Source: Sphingobacterium zeae (GTDB taxonomy: Bacteria; Bacteroidota; Bacteroidia; Sphingobacteriales; Sphingobacteriaceae). Taken from it: a DNA stretch of 64,000 bases. This document shows positions 1 to 9,054 of the stretch, piece after piece; within the stretch, counting starts at the first letter, position 1; every line of letters begins with the position of its first letter. The position numbers were made by a program, and so were the translations under genes. The notes under the pieces are model-generated. The model did not search any database. It was not told the origin of the DNA and saw only the letters and a program-made list of their open reading frames with translations. The stretch covers positions 5,146,001-5,210,000 of the forward strand of contig NZ_JAUTBA010000001.1 in NCBI RefSeq assembly GCF_030818895.1, read 5' to 3'.

Positions 1-263
1 TCAATTGCTTCATCGCTTCCATTTCCCAAAAAGATATTTTCTGCGGGTACGCCTTTTATTTTAGAAAGCTTTGCTTTGAGTTGATGTTGGAGAGGGTCTG
101 GGTATCGGTTGTAATCATGGCTTAGTGGGGATCCAAAAGGATTTTCATTGGCATCGATCAATATAGATGCCTCCCCTTTAAATTCATCTCTTGCGGATGA
201 ATAAGGTACGAGCTTCTTAATATTTTCCCGTAATAGGTTGTTTAAGTTGAATGGATTATCCAT
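1..263 (-). CDS. hisC: Histidinol-phosphate aminotransferase, N-terminal part
   Basis: Only the first 87 or so codons are in the window; the gene runs off the left edge. The ATG is at 261-263. The translation has an N-terminal helix, the substrate-binding DANENPFG motif (about residues 36-43) followed by a YPDP motif, and the GNGSDEAI motif of fold-type I, PLP-dependent HisC. The enzyme transaminates imidazole acetol phosphate with glutamate in histidine synthesis. It lies 82 nt after the ribonuclease Z gene on the same strand. A weak -7-like box (TAAGTTTA) sits about 20 nt upstream of the start. Family identity is clear from the motifs; the catalytic lysine lies outside the window. Confidence 0.9.
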   Translation of the reverse strand, partial: MDNPFNLNNLLRENIKKLVPYSSARDEFKGEASILIDANENPFGSPLSHDYNRYPDPLQHQLKAKLSKIKGVPAENIFLGNGSDEAI

Positions 264-345
264 TATAAAAAAATTAGAGCCGTAAACTTAGATAAATTGT
301 TCATCATATGCAATATAATAAGCAATTATTCATCGGAGCGCTTAT

Positions 346-1257
346 TTATACTGAAAACCATTTCCCCTCTATCGAAAGCTCTGTATTGGGGAATACCGAC
401 CTCGCTTCTTCCAATAGTGGATTTAAATCTCTATATCGTGCTGAGTAATGCCCCAAAAGTAATTTTTTGGCATGAGTTTCTTTCGCTATCTCGCCAGCTT
501 CAAAGGCTGTTGTATGAAATGTCTCTTTAGCACGATCCACCATATCATGCAAGAATGTAGACTCATGATACATGAGATTTGCCTTCTGAACAAAAGGGAG
601 ATAGTCTGCTGTACGTACCGTATCCGAACAATAGACATAGCTGCGCGAACGTGGTGCGGGGAGACTTAAATCATCTGCAGCATATACTTTGCCGCTTTCG
701 TCGACATAATCCATCCCCTTTTTTATCATAGGATAATAAACGGTCGGAATATTTAAGGCCTGTACCACATCGGCAAGTAAAGTTCGTGCCCGCGGCCCCT
801 CATCAAAGCGAAATCCCGTACAGGCAATCCGATGTCTCAGCGGGAATGTACTTACCTTTAATGTCCTATTCTCAAAAATAACACCCGGCGCGTCAGGTGA
901 AATTGGATGAAAAACAAGATTATAGCGTAAAACTGTTTCAGAATGTAGAAACTGTAAGTCTAAAATTTCTTTTAACGCGGCAGGGCCATACAGATGGAGA
1001 TCACTTTTTCTGCCGACAAGGTGCATGGATGACAGCAAACCCACCAGGCCCAAATAATGATCTCCATGTAGATGGCTAATAAATATATGTCCGATACGAT
1101 TGCTCTTGATACCATATCTGCTGAGCTGCATCTGTGTGCCTTCTCCGCAATCGATCAAAAACAATTGCTCATTAAAGTTCAACACCTGGCTGGTCGGATG
1201 ACGATCAAACATGGGCGTTGCCGAGCTATTTCCTAATATCAGAACTTCAAACTTCAT
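346..1257 (-). CDS. rnz: Ribonuclease Z (tRNA 3' processing endonuclease)
   Basis: Metallo-beta-lactamase-fold endonuclease of 303 aa that removes 3' trailers from tRNA precursors lacking an encoded CCA. The zinc-binding HxHxDH motif is at H62, H64, D66 and H67, and the family N-terminus (LGNSSATP) and a C-terminal LLGHYSARY motif are present. I chose the ATG at 1255-1257, where family homology begins; an in-frame extension upstream would run into the STAS gene. The STAS gene ends 1 nt upstream, so the two are surely co-transcribed. Its presence fits the tRNA-Asp genes at 30.2 kb, two of which do not encode CCA. Length is normal for the short, ElaC-type form. Confidence 0.93.
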   Translation of the reverse strand: MKFEVLILGNSSATPMFDRHPTSQVLNFNEQLFLIDCGEGTQMQLSRYGIKSNRIGHIFISHLHGDHYLGLVGLLSSMHLVGRKSDLHLYGPAALKEILDLQFLHSETVLRYNLVFHPISPDAPGVIFENRTLKVSTFPLRHRIACTGFRFDEGPRARTLLADVVQALNIPTVYYPMIKKGMDYVDESGKVYAADDLSLPAPRSRSYVYCSDTVRTADYLPFVQKANLMYHESTFLHDMVDRAKETFHTTAFEAGEIAKETHAKKLLLGHYSARYRDLNPLLEEARSVFPNTELSIEGKWFSV

Positions 1258-1258
1258 A

Positions 1259-1639
1259 TTAATCCTCAATCGCCCCCCGATACGCAGATTCCAGTTCGTG
1301 TGCAAAGATTAAATCCTCGGCAACCTTCAATGATGGTGCAATCTTTAGCGATTTATCTAAATGTGATACACGAACCATATCCATTAATGTAGGACAAAGA
1401 TTCACCAGAATAAATATGCCACCAACCGATTGACACAACCGATGTGCGAGTACCCCTAACCGGATGCCAACTTCGTCTGTTTTTTTAACATGAATCATAT
1501 CCAGCACAATATTTCGTTGTCCAATCGTATTCCGCAACAAAAACTCTCCTTTGAGTTTAGCTGCATTATCCGCATCTATCACATCGACATGTGGTTCTAT
1601 GACAATATAGCGATCGTGTTTATCAATGGTATACTTCAT
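1259..1639 (-). CDS. STAS-domain protein (anti-sigma factor antagonist-like)
   Basis: A 126-aa protein with a single STAS fold: a central strand-turn segment IVLDMIHVKKTDEVGIRL where SpoIIAA-type proteins carry the DxSS-like phosphorylation site, then a conserved ILVNLCPTLMDMVRVSHLD stretch. The usual phosphorylatable Ser/Thr pair is not obvious (KKTDEVG, with one Thr), so phospho-switching is uncertain. It lies 1 nt upstream of ribonuclease Z and is probably translated with it. No anti-sigma kinase (RsbW/SpoIIAB type) is in the window. It could alternatively be a partner of a transporter or a general scaffold; the fold call is firm, the role is not. Confidence 0.75.
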   Translation of the reverse strand: MKYTIDKHDRYIVIEPHVDVIDADNAAKLKGEFLLRNTIGQRNIVLDMIHVKKTDEVGIRLGVLAHRLCQSVGGIFILVNLCPTLMDMVRVSHLDKSLKIAPSLKVAEDLIFAHELESAYRGAIED

Positions 1640-1672
1640 GAGCTGATCTCCTTTATTTGAGGATACAATGTA

Positions 1673-2623
1673 CTAATAATTTAGCGTTTTTAAGGCGTTT
1701 GCCACATTTCTTTCTACCCGTTCAAGCACATTTTCCTGTTCTGGGTAAACAAACTTTTCTCCGACAATATGTTCATATAGTTCAATATAACGTTCAGAAA
1801 TGGAAGCTACAATTTCATCCGTCATTTCCGGAACAGTTTGTCCGTCTTTTCCTTGAAAACCGTTTTCGATCAACCATTTCCTTACAAACTCTTTCGATAG
1901 TTGCTTTTGTGGCTCATTTTGATCTTGGCGTTCTTGATAACCTTCGGCATAAAAATAACGCGAAGAATCCGGTGTATGAATTTCGTCAATCAACACGATT
2001 TGACCATCCTTTTTACCAAACTCATACTTCGTATCCACCAATATTAAACCGCGTTGTGCTGCAATTTCAGTTCCTCTTTGGAATAAAGCTTTTGTATATT
2101 GCTCGAGCTGAACATAGTCCTCCTCACTTACGATGCCCTTATTCAAAATATCAGCACGTGAGATGTCCTCATCGTGGCCGACCGCAGCTTTAGTTGTCGG
2201 CGTAATAATAGGTTCCGGCAACTTGTCGTTTTCCTTTAACCCTTCTGGCAATGATTCACCACAAACTTCACGTTTACCTGCCGCATATTCACGCCAGGCA
2301 TGGCCGGATAAATAACCACGGATAACCATTTCCACTTTAAACGGCTCACACATTTGCCCAATTGTCACACTTGGGTCCGGAACAGATACCACCCAGTTTG
2401 GAATAATATCAGCAGTAGCCTTTAAAAATTTGGCTGCAATTTGATTCAGAACTTGCCCTTTATACGGAATAGGACGAGGAAGCACCACATCGAATGCTGA
2501 AATACGGTCGGAAGCTACCATTGCCAAATACGTATTGGCAATCGTATACACATCACGCACCTTTCCTCTGTAAAAAGCAGTCTGGTTTTCAAAATTGAAA
2601 TTTGTTTCTTTTATAGCATTCAT
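1673..2623 (-). CDS. purC: Phosphoribosylaminoimidazole-succinocarboxamide synthase
   Basis: SAICAR synthetase of about 316 aa, which joins aspartate to CAIR in an ATP-dependent step of purine synthesis. Visible motifs are the N-terminal [10 protein letters not shown] nucleotide loop, the [12 protein letters not shown] signature, and the LVDTKYEFG and [10 protein letters not shown] motifs of the active site. This is the longer form common in Bacteroidota and eukaryotes. I took the ATG at 2621-2623; the frame stays open 24 codons further up, but that stretch is not family sequence and has a near-match -7 box (TTACTTTG) just before the chosen ATG, so any leader would be very short. It stands alone rather than in a pur cluster. 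Confidence 0.95.
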   Translation of the reverse strand: MNAIKETNFNFENQTAFYRGKVRDVYTIANTYLAMVASDRISAFDVVLPRPIPYKGQVLNQIAAKFLKATADIIPNWVVSVPDPSVTIGQMCEPFKVEMVIRGYLSGHAWREYAAGKREVCGESLPEGLKENDKLPEPIITPTTKAAVGHDEDISRADILNKGIVSEEDYVQLEQYTKALFQRGTEIAAQRGLILVDTKYEFGKKDGQIVLIDEIHTPDSSRYFYAEGYQERQDQNEPQKQLSKEFVRKWLIENGFQGKDGQTVPEMTDEIVASISERYIELYEHIVGEKFVYPEQENVLERVERNVANALKTLNY

Positions 2624-2773
2624 GTTCAAAGTAAAATACACCTGTAAATAATTATTATAATCTGCGAATGGCGCCTTTATGCCAGGCAGGATCATACCGC
2701 ATTTATTTTATGAGCTCGCTGTACTCATTTGTTTCTAGCGGGAAAACAATACCTTTCTTTCGGCATCAGCCTA

Positions 2774-3739
2774 TTAAATGTCGCCATATGCTTCTAATAT
2801 GCGACGCACCAATTTATGGCGCACCACATCTCCGCCGCTGAGGTGAACAATATCTATCCCTTCGATATTGTCTAATAAGCGAATCGCCGTTGACAATCCC
2901 GACTGATTTTTCTTCGGCAAATCCACTTGTGTCATATCACCAGTAACAATAAATTTGGCCGTAGGCCCCATCCGCGTTAAAAACATCTTCAACTGCATAT
3001 CTGTTGCATTCTGAGCTTCATCCAAAATGACAAAACAGTTGTCGAGCGTACGTCCCCGCATAAACGCCAATGGTGCCACCTCGATGGTGCGGTTTTCCAA
3101 ATAACCTTTGAGTTTTTCGGCAGGAATCATATCGTCCAAGGCATCATAAAGGGGCCTCAAATAGGGATCTACTTTTTCCTTTAGATCGCCTGGAAGAAAT
3201 CCCAGATTTTCTCCCGCTTCAACAGCTGGCCGCGTCAAAATGATTCTTTTAATTTCTTTATTCCGGAGTGCCCTAACAGCCAAAGCAACGGCAGTATAGG
3301 TTTTTCCCGTTCCTGCCGGTCCGATAGCAAATAAGATATCATTTTTGGAAATACTCTCTACCATCTTCCGCTGGTTGGGGGTACGTGCACGTACAATCAG
3401 ACCATTAGGCCCATATACGATTGGTTCGGATCCAAAAGCAGCATTCTTGGAAGCGAGTTCCTTTTCCTGTTGAGCGGCAGAACCTGCACTTGCTCCCAGC
3501 AGATTTTCAAAATCCAACAAGGTAATGTTGTTAAATTTCTCCAAATGGGCCACAACTTCCTGAAAAGAGTGTTCAAACAGGTCCAATTCCTTCGCATCTC
3601 CTAGCACTTTCATTTCACTTCCGCGAGCTACAATCCGCAGTTTAGGGAATTGCTTCTTCAAATAATCGAAGTGCTCATTGTCTGCTCCCCACAATACGGG
3701 CAAATTCAGACCATCTAATGCAATTAGTAATTCGTTCAA
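2774..3739 (-). CDS. PhoH-family ATPase
   Basis: A 321-aa cytoplasmic protein with an N-terminal KH-like segment (residues about 15-65) and a C-terminal superfamily I helicase-like P-loop ATPase. Walker A is GPAGTGKT (residues 140-147) and Walker B/DEAQ is FVILDEAQN (about 234-242); TGDMTQVDLP and the terminal DVVRH motif are typical of PhoH. The family is tied to RNA metabolism and phosphate or stress responses in other bacteria; the exact role here is not shown by the sequence. It is followed on the same strand by purC after a gap of about 150 nt, and divergent from the SAM hydroxide adenosyltransferase gene. Confidence 0.92.
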   Translation of the reverse strand: MNELLIALDGLNLPVLWGADNEHFDYLKKQFPKLRIVARGSEMKVLGDAKELDLFEHSFQEVVAHLEKFNNITLLDFENLLGASAGSAAQQEKELASKNAAFGSEPIVYGPNGLIVRARTPNQRKMVESISKNDILFAIGPAGTGKTYTAVALAVRALRNKEIKRIILTRPAVEAGENLGFLPGDLKEKVDPYLRPLYDALDDMIPAEKLKGYLENRTIEVAPLAFMRGRTLDNCFVILDEAQNATDMQLKMFLTRMGPTAKFIVTGDMTQVDLPKKNQSGLSTAIRLLDNIEGIDIVHLSGGDVVRHKLVRRILEAYGDI

Positions 3740-4091
3740 ATTTTATCTATTTAGAATTAATTAGATTGTAGCCATTACACAATATCATTCCTGTATAACA
3801 CTATTCAAAATTAACGTATTCTAACGAAACCACCAAGAATATAGCGCGTACAAACAACGCGAATAAGAATGCGTATCTGGAGGGCAATGTCTATGGTGCA
3901 AACATGTCAATATACGTGAAATTTACGCTATGTCGGTGTATATCAACCGAAAAAAAAAGATAATCAAAATAAGTTCTCCAATTAGCTTTACAAATCACCT
4001 GATAAATAGTAATTTTGTTCTCTATTTGGATAAATTACGGGGTATATTTTACGGGAATTCGACAGCAATTCAATCTAGGATTTAGATTATA
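3740..4091. other. Divergent intergenic region, no gene
   Basis: About 350 nt between phoH (minus) and the DUF62 gene (plus). AT-rich, with no open frame of note and no strong hairpin. It must hold promoters for both genes; the best -7 match is listed separately. I see no riboswitch-like structure. Confidence 0.6.
4010..4017 (+). promoter_or_regulatory. Candidate -7 box for the DUF62 gene
   Basis: TAATTTTG matches the Bacteroidota consensus TAnnTTTG exactly, 74 nt before the ATG at 4092. No clear -33 TTTG is seen at the usual 19-21 nt spacing, so this is only a candidate. Confidence 0.35.
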
Positions 4092-4889
4092 ATGGCAGTA
4101 ATTACATTAACAACAGACTTAGGACATAAAGATTTTTATCAAGCGGCGCTAAAAGGGAGTCTTTTAACGCAGTTATCTGATGCCAATATTGTTGATATTA
4201 CTCATGAGATCCCAGCATTTAATATTCCTCGAGCCGCATTTGTATTGGGCAATGCTTATCACTATTTCCCGAAAGGAACTGTCCACATCATCGGGATCAA
4301 CACCTTATTTCATGAAGAATCCAGGTATATCGGCATGAAATATAATGATCACTATTTCGTTGGAGCCGACAACGGTATCTTCAGTCTATTGTTGAATGGC
4401 AATGAACCACAAGAACTCTACGAACTCAACTTAATGCAGGATTTGCGGTATCTACATTTTCCATTAGCAGACATTCTATCTAAATCTGCCTGTCACATCG
4501 CCAAAGGGGGAAAACTAAAAGATGTCGGAACGCCAATGCAACAGCTGATTGAAAAAATGACCTTGCAGCCCATCTTTGATAAAGATATGATCAGAGGCAA
4601 TGTCATTTATGTGGATGCCTTTGGCAATGCCATCACCAACATCTCCAAAGATTTATTCAATAAGGTACAGAAAGGCCGGCATTTTGTACTCTACTTCAAA
4701 CGCAATGAGACCATCACCAACCTTTCCTGGCACTACAATGAAGTAGGCGAAGGAGAAAAACTGTGCTTATTCGGCATTTCCAACTATCTCGAAATCGCCA
4801 TCAATAAAGGCAATGCAAGCCAGCTCCTTGGACTTCATGACGATGACTCCAACGTAATTCGCATAGAATTTAAAGATTCGGTATTATAG
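4092..4889 (+). CDS. S-adenosyl-L-methionine hydroxide adenosyltransferase family protein (DUF62)
   Basis: A 265-aa protein of the family that includes SAM hydrolases and fluorinase/chlorinase. Members of the hydrolase branch split SAM to adenosine and methionine using an activated water. Visible family marks are the N-terminal LTTDLGHKDFY motif with the nucleoside-binding Asp, FVGADNGIFSLL in the middle, and YVDAFGNAITNI that starts the C-terminal beta-barrel domain. The extended loop of fluorinases is absent. The gene stands alone with its own likely promoter, and is followed by a large hairpin element. Physiological role in the cell (SAM turnover or detoxification) is not established by the sequence. 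Confidence 0.9.
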   Translation: MAVITLTTDLGHKDFYQAALKGSLLTQLSDANIVDITHEIPAFNIPRAAFVLGNAYHYFPKGTVHIIGINTLFHEESRYIGMKYNDHYFVGADNGIFSLLLNGNEPQELYELNLMQDLRYLHFPLADILSKSACHIAKGGKLKDVGTPMQQLIEKMTLQPIFDKDMIRGNVIYVDAFGNAITNISKDLFNKVQKGRHFVLYFKRNETITNLSWHYNEVGEGEKLCLFGISNYLEIAINKGNASQLLGLHDDDSNVIRIEFKDSVL

Positions 4890-4904
4890 AACAATTAGCT
4901 AGCG

Positions 4905-5150
4905 TCAACCCGCGGTCATCGTTACTGGTAATCGCTTCGCTACCTGTTCGCACTTGCTTCGCCCCTTATTCGGGGCCGCTCCACGCTGCGCCCACTGACT
5001 GTCCACCTTGGGCCCACTGATTAGGTGGACAATCAGTGGGCCCAAGGTGGACCCAAGTTGGACAGGCGGTAGACAATTCCCGAACAAAGGGCGAATAGAT
5101 GGCGAACGAAGGGCGAAGTGAGCTACGACCGGATTACTGCACGATAATAA
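4905..5150. repeat. GC-rich long inverted-repeat element with a perfect 22-bp core
   Basis: Positions 5001-5022 and 5031-5052 are perfect reverse complements (22 bp), separated by the 8-nt loop AGGTGGAC, which is itself repeated at 5045-5052 and imperfectly (AGTTGGAC) at 5056-5063. The flanks (about 4910-5000 and 5053-5145) are also imperfectly complementary to each other, with repeated GGGCGAA and TTCGC units. Base composition is visibly richer in GC than neighbouring spacers. No coding potential is convincing. It may act as a terminator for the DUF62 gene, but the size and layered repeats look more like a REP/MITE-type element. Confidence 0.7.
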
Positions 5151-5216
5151 AACAAAATCTTACCGCAAACGTTAGTTTTAAATTCGATATTTGATTATAC
5201 AAATTGTTCAACATAC

Positions 5217-5777
5217 ATGAGATCTATAAAACTCCTTTTTCTGCTCACAATGCTATCCGGCTTCCTGAAACAAGTCAACGCTCAAACCAATCCAGATTCC
5301 AGCGCTTATGAAGTACAGCGGAGCCATGTAAACGAGCTACTCAATGCCAGGCAACAAAAGTTCGGTGCTTATGACACCAGTCTTACCAAAAAAACGGGCC
5401 TTTTTGGTCTATTTAAATCAAAAGGAGATATGCAAAAGAGTATCGATATCCTTAAAGATATTGTGATTACCGATAATAATATCTTTCTCGAAACACAAAA
5501 ACTCCTTAAAATCAAAGATTTTGAGAAAGATAAATTTCAGCAGCTGGCAACAGATTATGACAAACAGGTATCTGCTTATATCGGCACCATAAGCAAGCTT
5601 CAGAAAGAAAACGAAAAATTACGTAGCCAAGTTGACAAAACATCAGGTAACGGAGGTTTAGGCAATATTCTCCTTTATATTGCTTTACTTGTGATCGGGG
5701 TCTTAGGTTATCTACTCTACACGGCCAAAGCTAAACAAACCGTGCAAAGCAAGCCTTTGCAAAACGACAAAGTATAG
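5217..5777 (+). CDS. Unknown exported coiled-coil protein with C-terminal membrane anchor
   Basis: I do not recognise this 186-aa protein. It begins with a clear signal peptide (LLFLLTMLSGFLKQVNAQ, cleavage after about residue 22), then a mostly helical segment with an LFGLFKSKGD turn, a coiled coil at about residues 95-142 (heptads ending in LQKENEKLRSQV), a glycine-rich hinge, and one membrane helix near residues 152-168 followed by a short basic tail. The predicted layout is a periplasmic coiled coil held in the inner membrane by its C-terminus. It follows the repeat element and precedes an ABC exporter after 164 nt, so a partner role is possible but unproven. Confidence 0.7.
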   Translation: MRSIKLLFLLTMLSGFLKQVNAQTNPDSSAYEVQRSHVNELLNARQQKFGAYDTSLTKKTGLFGLFKSKGDMQKSIDILKDIVITDNNIFLETQKLLKIKDFEKDKFQQLATDYDKQVSAYIGTISKLQKENEKLRSQVDKTSGNGGLGNILLYIALLVIGVLGYLLYTAKAKQTVQSKPLQNDKV

Positions 5778-5904
5778 AATAGAATAGGCAAATACCAGTT
5801 TCAACATAATAGCCGACAAGTCAAATTAGCCCCTAGGTTATCAAAAAGTCAGCTTACTAGTAAAAATTGACTATAGTATGATAGCAAATTCCTTTTAATC
5901 TCGT

Positions 5905-5912
5905 TACATTTG
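5905..5912 (+). promoter_or_regulatory. Candidate -7 box for the ABC exporter
   Basis: TACATTTG is an exact TAnnTTTG match 30 nt before the ATG at 5942. No TTTG is present at the ideal -33 distance. Confidence 0.4.
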
Positions 5913-5941
5913 TCCTCGCAACAAAATTTGAAGTAGCGGAT

Positions 5942-7777
5942 ATGGCAAGAGGATTCAACAGCGGTAATAAACAAGAAGAGGATCTACCAAAACCAAAATT
6001 GAATAAGGAGCTCCTATTGAGAGCTGCAAAATTATTGACCTATTTAAAACCTTATCGGTTTAAATTTGGAATAGGCATGTTTTTCTTGGTATTATCCAGT
6101 CTAGCCATGTTGGCGTTCCCAGCACTGCTTGGGGCTATGATCGATGCTGCTCAAGGGAAGCAAAAATATCTCTGGCTTCCTCCAGAAGTATATTATATCG
6201 GTGGCATTGCATTTATTATATTATCTTTTCTATCGGTCGTTTCTTTTTTTCGCATCCGTATTTTTGTTGAAATCGCAGAACGTACATTGGCTGCCCTCCG
6301 CAAGGATACTTATCTAAAACTGATTTCATTACCGATCGAATTTTTTGCCAACCGCCGAGTTGGCGAATTAAACAGCCGTCTGTCTGCAGATCTTTCGCAG
6401 ATCCAGGATACCTTGACCACCACACTAGCTGAAATCCTAAGGCAGTTGATCAGCCTTTGTTTTGGTGTTTTCCTATTGGTTTGGGTATCGCCCAAACTTG
6501 CTCTCATGAACCTTTGTATTTTACCGATCATCGTTGTGGCGGCCATTATCTTTGGAAAATTTATCCGTGAACTATCCAGACAGGCCCAAGACAAAATGGC
6601 TGAATCAAACAGTATCGTTCAGGAGACTTTATTAGGCATCAGCAATGTGAAGGCTTTTGTTAACGAATATTTCGAGTTTAACCGTTATAGCAGACAGATG
6701 GATTCTGTCGTCAAACTTGCCGTTAAAGGTGCAACCTTTCGGGGTGCATTTGCTTCATTTATCATCTTCTGTATTTTTGGAGCAGTAATCGCTGTTATAT
6801 GGTATGGAGCTGCACTAGTTGCTATCCACGAAATGACTGTCGGCGACCTGACGACCTACATCCTATATTCGATGTTTGTTGCAGGATCCATGGGCAGTTT
6901 TCCTGAACTCTACGCCAATATCCAACGCTCCTTAGGGGCAAGTGAACGCATTTTGGAAATTCTGGATGAGCCTCAAGAAAACCTCAATGTGAAACCGACT
7001 TGTAAAGAAGTTCACGAAATAATGACCGGCAAACTAAGCTTCAATCATGTTTCCTTTGCCTACCCAAGTCGTCCCGATATTGAAATTCTAAAAGACATCA
7101 ATTTTACAGCCAATGCTGGAGATAAAATTGCCATAGTTGGACCAAGTGGAACAGGAAAATCAACAATCGCTTCATTGATCTTACAATTCTACACGGTCAA
7201 TACAGGTGAAGTCTGCTACGACGACAGACCAGCATCCGATTTTGAATTATGCGATATCCGTAATCAGGTCGCTATTGTACCCCAGGATGTATTGCTGTTT
7301 GGAGGTACTATCCGCGAAAATATTGCGTATGGCAAACTCGATGCCTCAGAAGATGAAATTATAGCCGCTGCTAAACGTGCCAATGCACATCAATTTATCT
7401 TAAATTTCCCGGAAGGCTATAACACCCTCGTTGGGGAACGTGGCGTAAAACTCTCTGGCGGGCAACGCCAGCGTATTGCCATTGCCCGCGCACTGTTAAA
7501 AGACCCTGCCATTCTTATCTTAGATGAGGCCACTTCGTCACTAGATTCAGCGTCTGAGCGCCAGGTACAAGAGGCATTGGAAGAATTAATGCGCGGACGT
7601 ACTTCGATTATCATTGCGCATAGATTATCTACTATTATCGATGCCGATAAAATTATCGTTGTCGAGAACGGCATCGTATCGGAAAGCGGCACCCACTTTG
7701 AGCTGCTTCAAAAAGAAAGTGGGCTCTATCAACACCTCTACAACCTCCAGTCGAAGCAGCAAAAGATTGATATGTAA
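5942..7777 (+). CDS. ABC exporter, fused permease and ATPase (MsbA/LmrA type)
   Basis: A 611-aa half-transporter that works as a homodimer in the inner membrane. Residues about 40-330 are a six-helix type IV exporter domain; the ATPase follows with Walker A GPSGTGKS (about 399-406), Q-loop IVPQDVLLFGG, signature LSGGQRQRIAIARA (from about 504), Walker B ILILDEATSSLD and H-loop IIIAHRLST. The extended N-terminus is charged and cytoplasmic. Family members export lipids, drugs or peptides; closeness to MsbA suggests lipid A core flipping, but the substrate cannot be read from the sequence, and Bacteroidota carry several such paralogues. Length is typical. Confidence 0.93.
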   Translation: MARGFNSGNKQEEDLPKPKLNKELLLRAAKLLTYLKPYRFKFGIGMFFLVLSSLAMLAFPALLGAMIDAAQGKQKYLWLPPEVYYIGGIAFIILSFLSVVSFFRIRIFVEIAERTLAALRKDTYLKLISLPIEFFANRRVGELNSRLSADLSQIQDTLTTTLAEILRQLISLCFGVFLLVWVSPKLALMNLCILPIIVVAAIIFGKFIRELSRQAQDKMAESNSIVQETLLGISNVKAFVNEYFEFNRYSRQMDSVVKLAVKGATFRGAFASFIIFCIFGAVIAVIWYGAALVAIHEMTVGDLTTYILYSMFVAGSMGSFPELYANIQRSLGASERILEILDEPQENLNVKPTCKEVHEIMTGKLSFNHVSFAYPSRPDIEILKDINFTANAGDKIAIVGPSGTGKSTIASLILQFYTVNTGEVCYDDRPASDFELCDIRNQVAIVPQDVLLFGGTIRENIAYGKLDASEDEIIAAAKRANAHQFILNFPEGYNTLVGERGVKLSGGQRQRIAIARALLKDPAILILDEATSSLDSASERQVQEALEELMRGRTSIIIAHRLSTIIDADKIIVVENGIVSESGTHFELLQKESGLYQHLYNLQSKQQKIDM

Positions 7778-7880
7778 AATTTTGTTAATTATTGATTCTT
7801 TTTAAACAAAATCACCCTGTGATTGTTCATTTGGTATCATACTTGATTATCATTTGAATATATAACAAAATAGAAGAATT

Positions 7881-8279
7881 ATGAAAAATAGCAAAAATGG
7901 ATTAGTGGCATTTGCTTTGGTAGGATTGGCTGCGGGAGCTGCTGCATGGTACCTTTTAGGAACTGATGACGGAAAAAAACAATTAGATCGTGCAAATGAT
8001 GGCATTAAGAGCTTAACTAAGTCATTGAAAGATCTTTCTAAGAAAGAAGCTAAAAAGGCGCAAAAATTAGCCAATAAAGCTTCGTCTGAATTAGATAACT
8101 TAAAATCGAAAGCTCAGGCTGCTTTCAGCAAGGCCACAGAAGATGCGGATGCACTAAAAAACAAGGCGAAAGAAGCTGGCAGAGAAGCTTTGGAACACGC
8201 CAACGGTGCAGCTCAAAACTTGGCAGGCAAAATCGATGATACAACTGATGCTGCGAAGTCAAAAATTTCTAACGTATAA
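7881..8279 (+). CDS. YtxH-domain-like membrane protein
   Basis: A 132-aa protein with one N-terminal membrane helix (GLVAFALVGLAAGAAAWYLL), immediately followed by GTDDGKKQL, the usual YtxH boundary, and then a long Lys/Ala-rich amphipathic helix with repeats such as KAKEAGREA that resemble LEA or apolipophorin repeats. Such proteins are often induced by stress and coat or stabilise membranes, but no biochemical role is fixed. It lies alone between the ABC exporter and the ccm cluster. The start is the only sensible ATG. Family call firm, function unknown. Confidence 0.8.
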   Translation: MKNSKNGLVAFALVGLAAGAAAWYLLGTDDGKKQLDRANDGIKSLTKSLKDLSKKEAKKAQKLANKASSELDNLKSKAQAAFSKATEDADALKNKAKEAGREALEHANGAAQNLAGKIDDTTDAAKSKISNV

Positions 8280-8313
8280 GTAAAAATAACGTCTTTTTTA
8301 GGAATTGATGTTG

Positions 8314-8343
8314 TTGCTCACTATCGCGGTTAAAATACATTTG
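8314..8343 (+). promoter_or_regulatory. Candidate promoter of the ccmBCD cluster
   Basis: TTG at 8314-8316 and TACATTTG at 8336-8343 are 19 nt apart, matching the Bacteroidota -33/-7 arrangement. A second TAnnTTTG match (TATCTTTG, 8344-8351) follows directly. Either choice puts the transcript start within a few bases of the ATG at 8358, so the leader is very short. Confidence 0.5.
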
Positions 8344-8357
8344 TATCTTTGCTGCAT

Positions 8358-9017
8358 ATGACGCTGATGCAACAAGTAAAAACCTTAGTTCTTAAAGACA
8401 TCATTCTGGAATGGCGTTCAAAATATGCTATTAACGGAATTCTACTATATGTCGTATCAACTGTTTTCGTCTGCTATCAAGCATTTAAATCAGTTGATAC
8501 GACTACTTGGAATGCATTATTTTGGATCATTATGCTCTTCGCTTCGATCAATGCAATCAACAAAAGCTTCGTCCAAGAAAACCCCAATCGGCAATTCTAC
8601 TACTACATGCTGGTTGACCCAAGAGCGATTATTTTAGCAAAAATTATCTACAATACCATGGTGATGACACTGCTGGCGACCATCGCCTATTTTGTGTATT
8701 CAACCATATTCAAAAACCCCATTGGCGACCCGACACTCTACTTCTTATCGGTCATGCTCGGAAGCATTAGCTTTTCAACTGTATTTACCATGATTTCTGG
8801 AATTAGCGCTAAAGCAGGAAACAACAGCACGCTAATGGCAATACTTAGTTTCCCGGCAATTATCCCCTTATTGATCGTATTAATAAAACTATCACGCAAT
8901 GCTATTGAAGGTTTGGAAAGAGCTTCAAGCAGCAAAGAAATAATCGTATTACTCGCAATTAATGTAATCACCATCACTATTTCTTTGTTGTTATTTCCGT
9001 ACCTTTGGCGAGATTAA
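8358..9017 (+). CDS. ccmB: Heme exporter protein CcmB
   Basis: A 219-aa inner-membrane protein with six predicted helices, the permease part of the CcmAB heme-handling ABC complex of system I cytochrome c maturation. It keeps the family N-terminus (VLKDIILEWRSKYAINGILLY) and the FxxxxNxxF-like segment SINAINKSFVQENPNRQFYYY, where the substrate-near region lies. The ATG at 8358 is preferred over an upstream TTG. ccmC follows after 37 nt. No ccmA ATPase gene is next to it, which is common in Bacteroidota but means the energy partner is elsewhere. CcmC and CcmD neighbours support the call. Confidence 0.88.
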   Translation: MTLMQQVKTLVLKDIILEWRSKYAINGILLYVVSTVFVCYQAFKSVDTTTWNALFWIIMLFASINAINKSFVQENPNRQFYYYMLVDPRAIILAKIIYNTMVMTLLATIAYFVYSTIFKNPIGDPTLYFLSVMLGSISFSTVFTMISGISAKAGNNSTLMAILSFPAIIPLLIVLIKLSRNAIEGLERASSSKEIIVLLAINVITITISLLLFPYLWRD

Positions 9018-9054
9018 ATATGAGCATTGAAGACAAATTAAATTCAATATAACC

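Noticed and set aside
4905-5087. 60-codon open frame on the minus strand in the repeat element
   Set aside because: It is a by-product of the inverted repeat and has no protein-like features.
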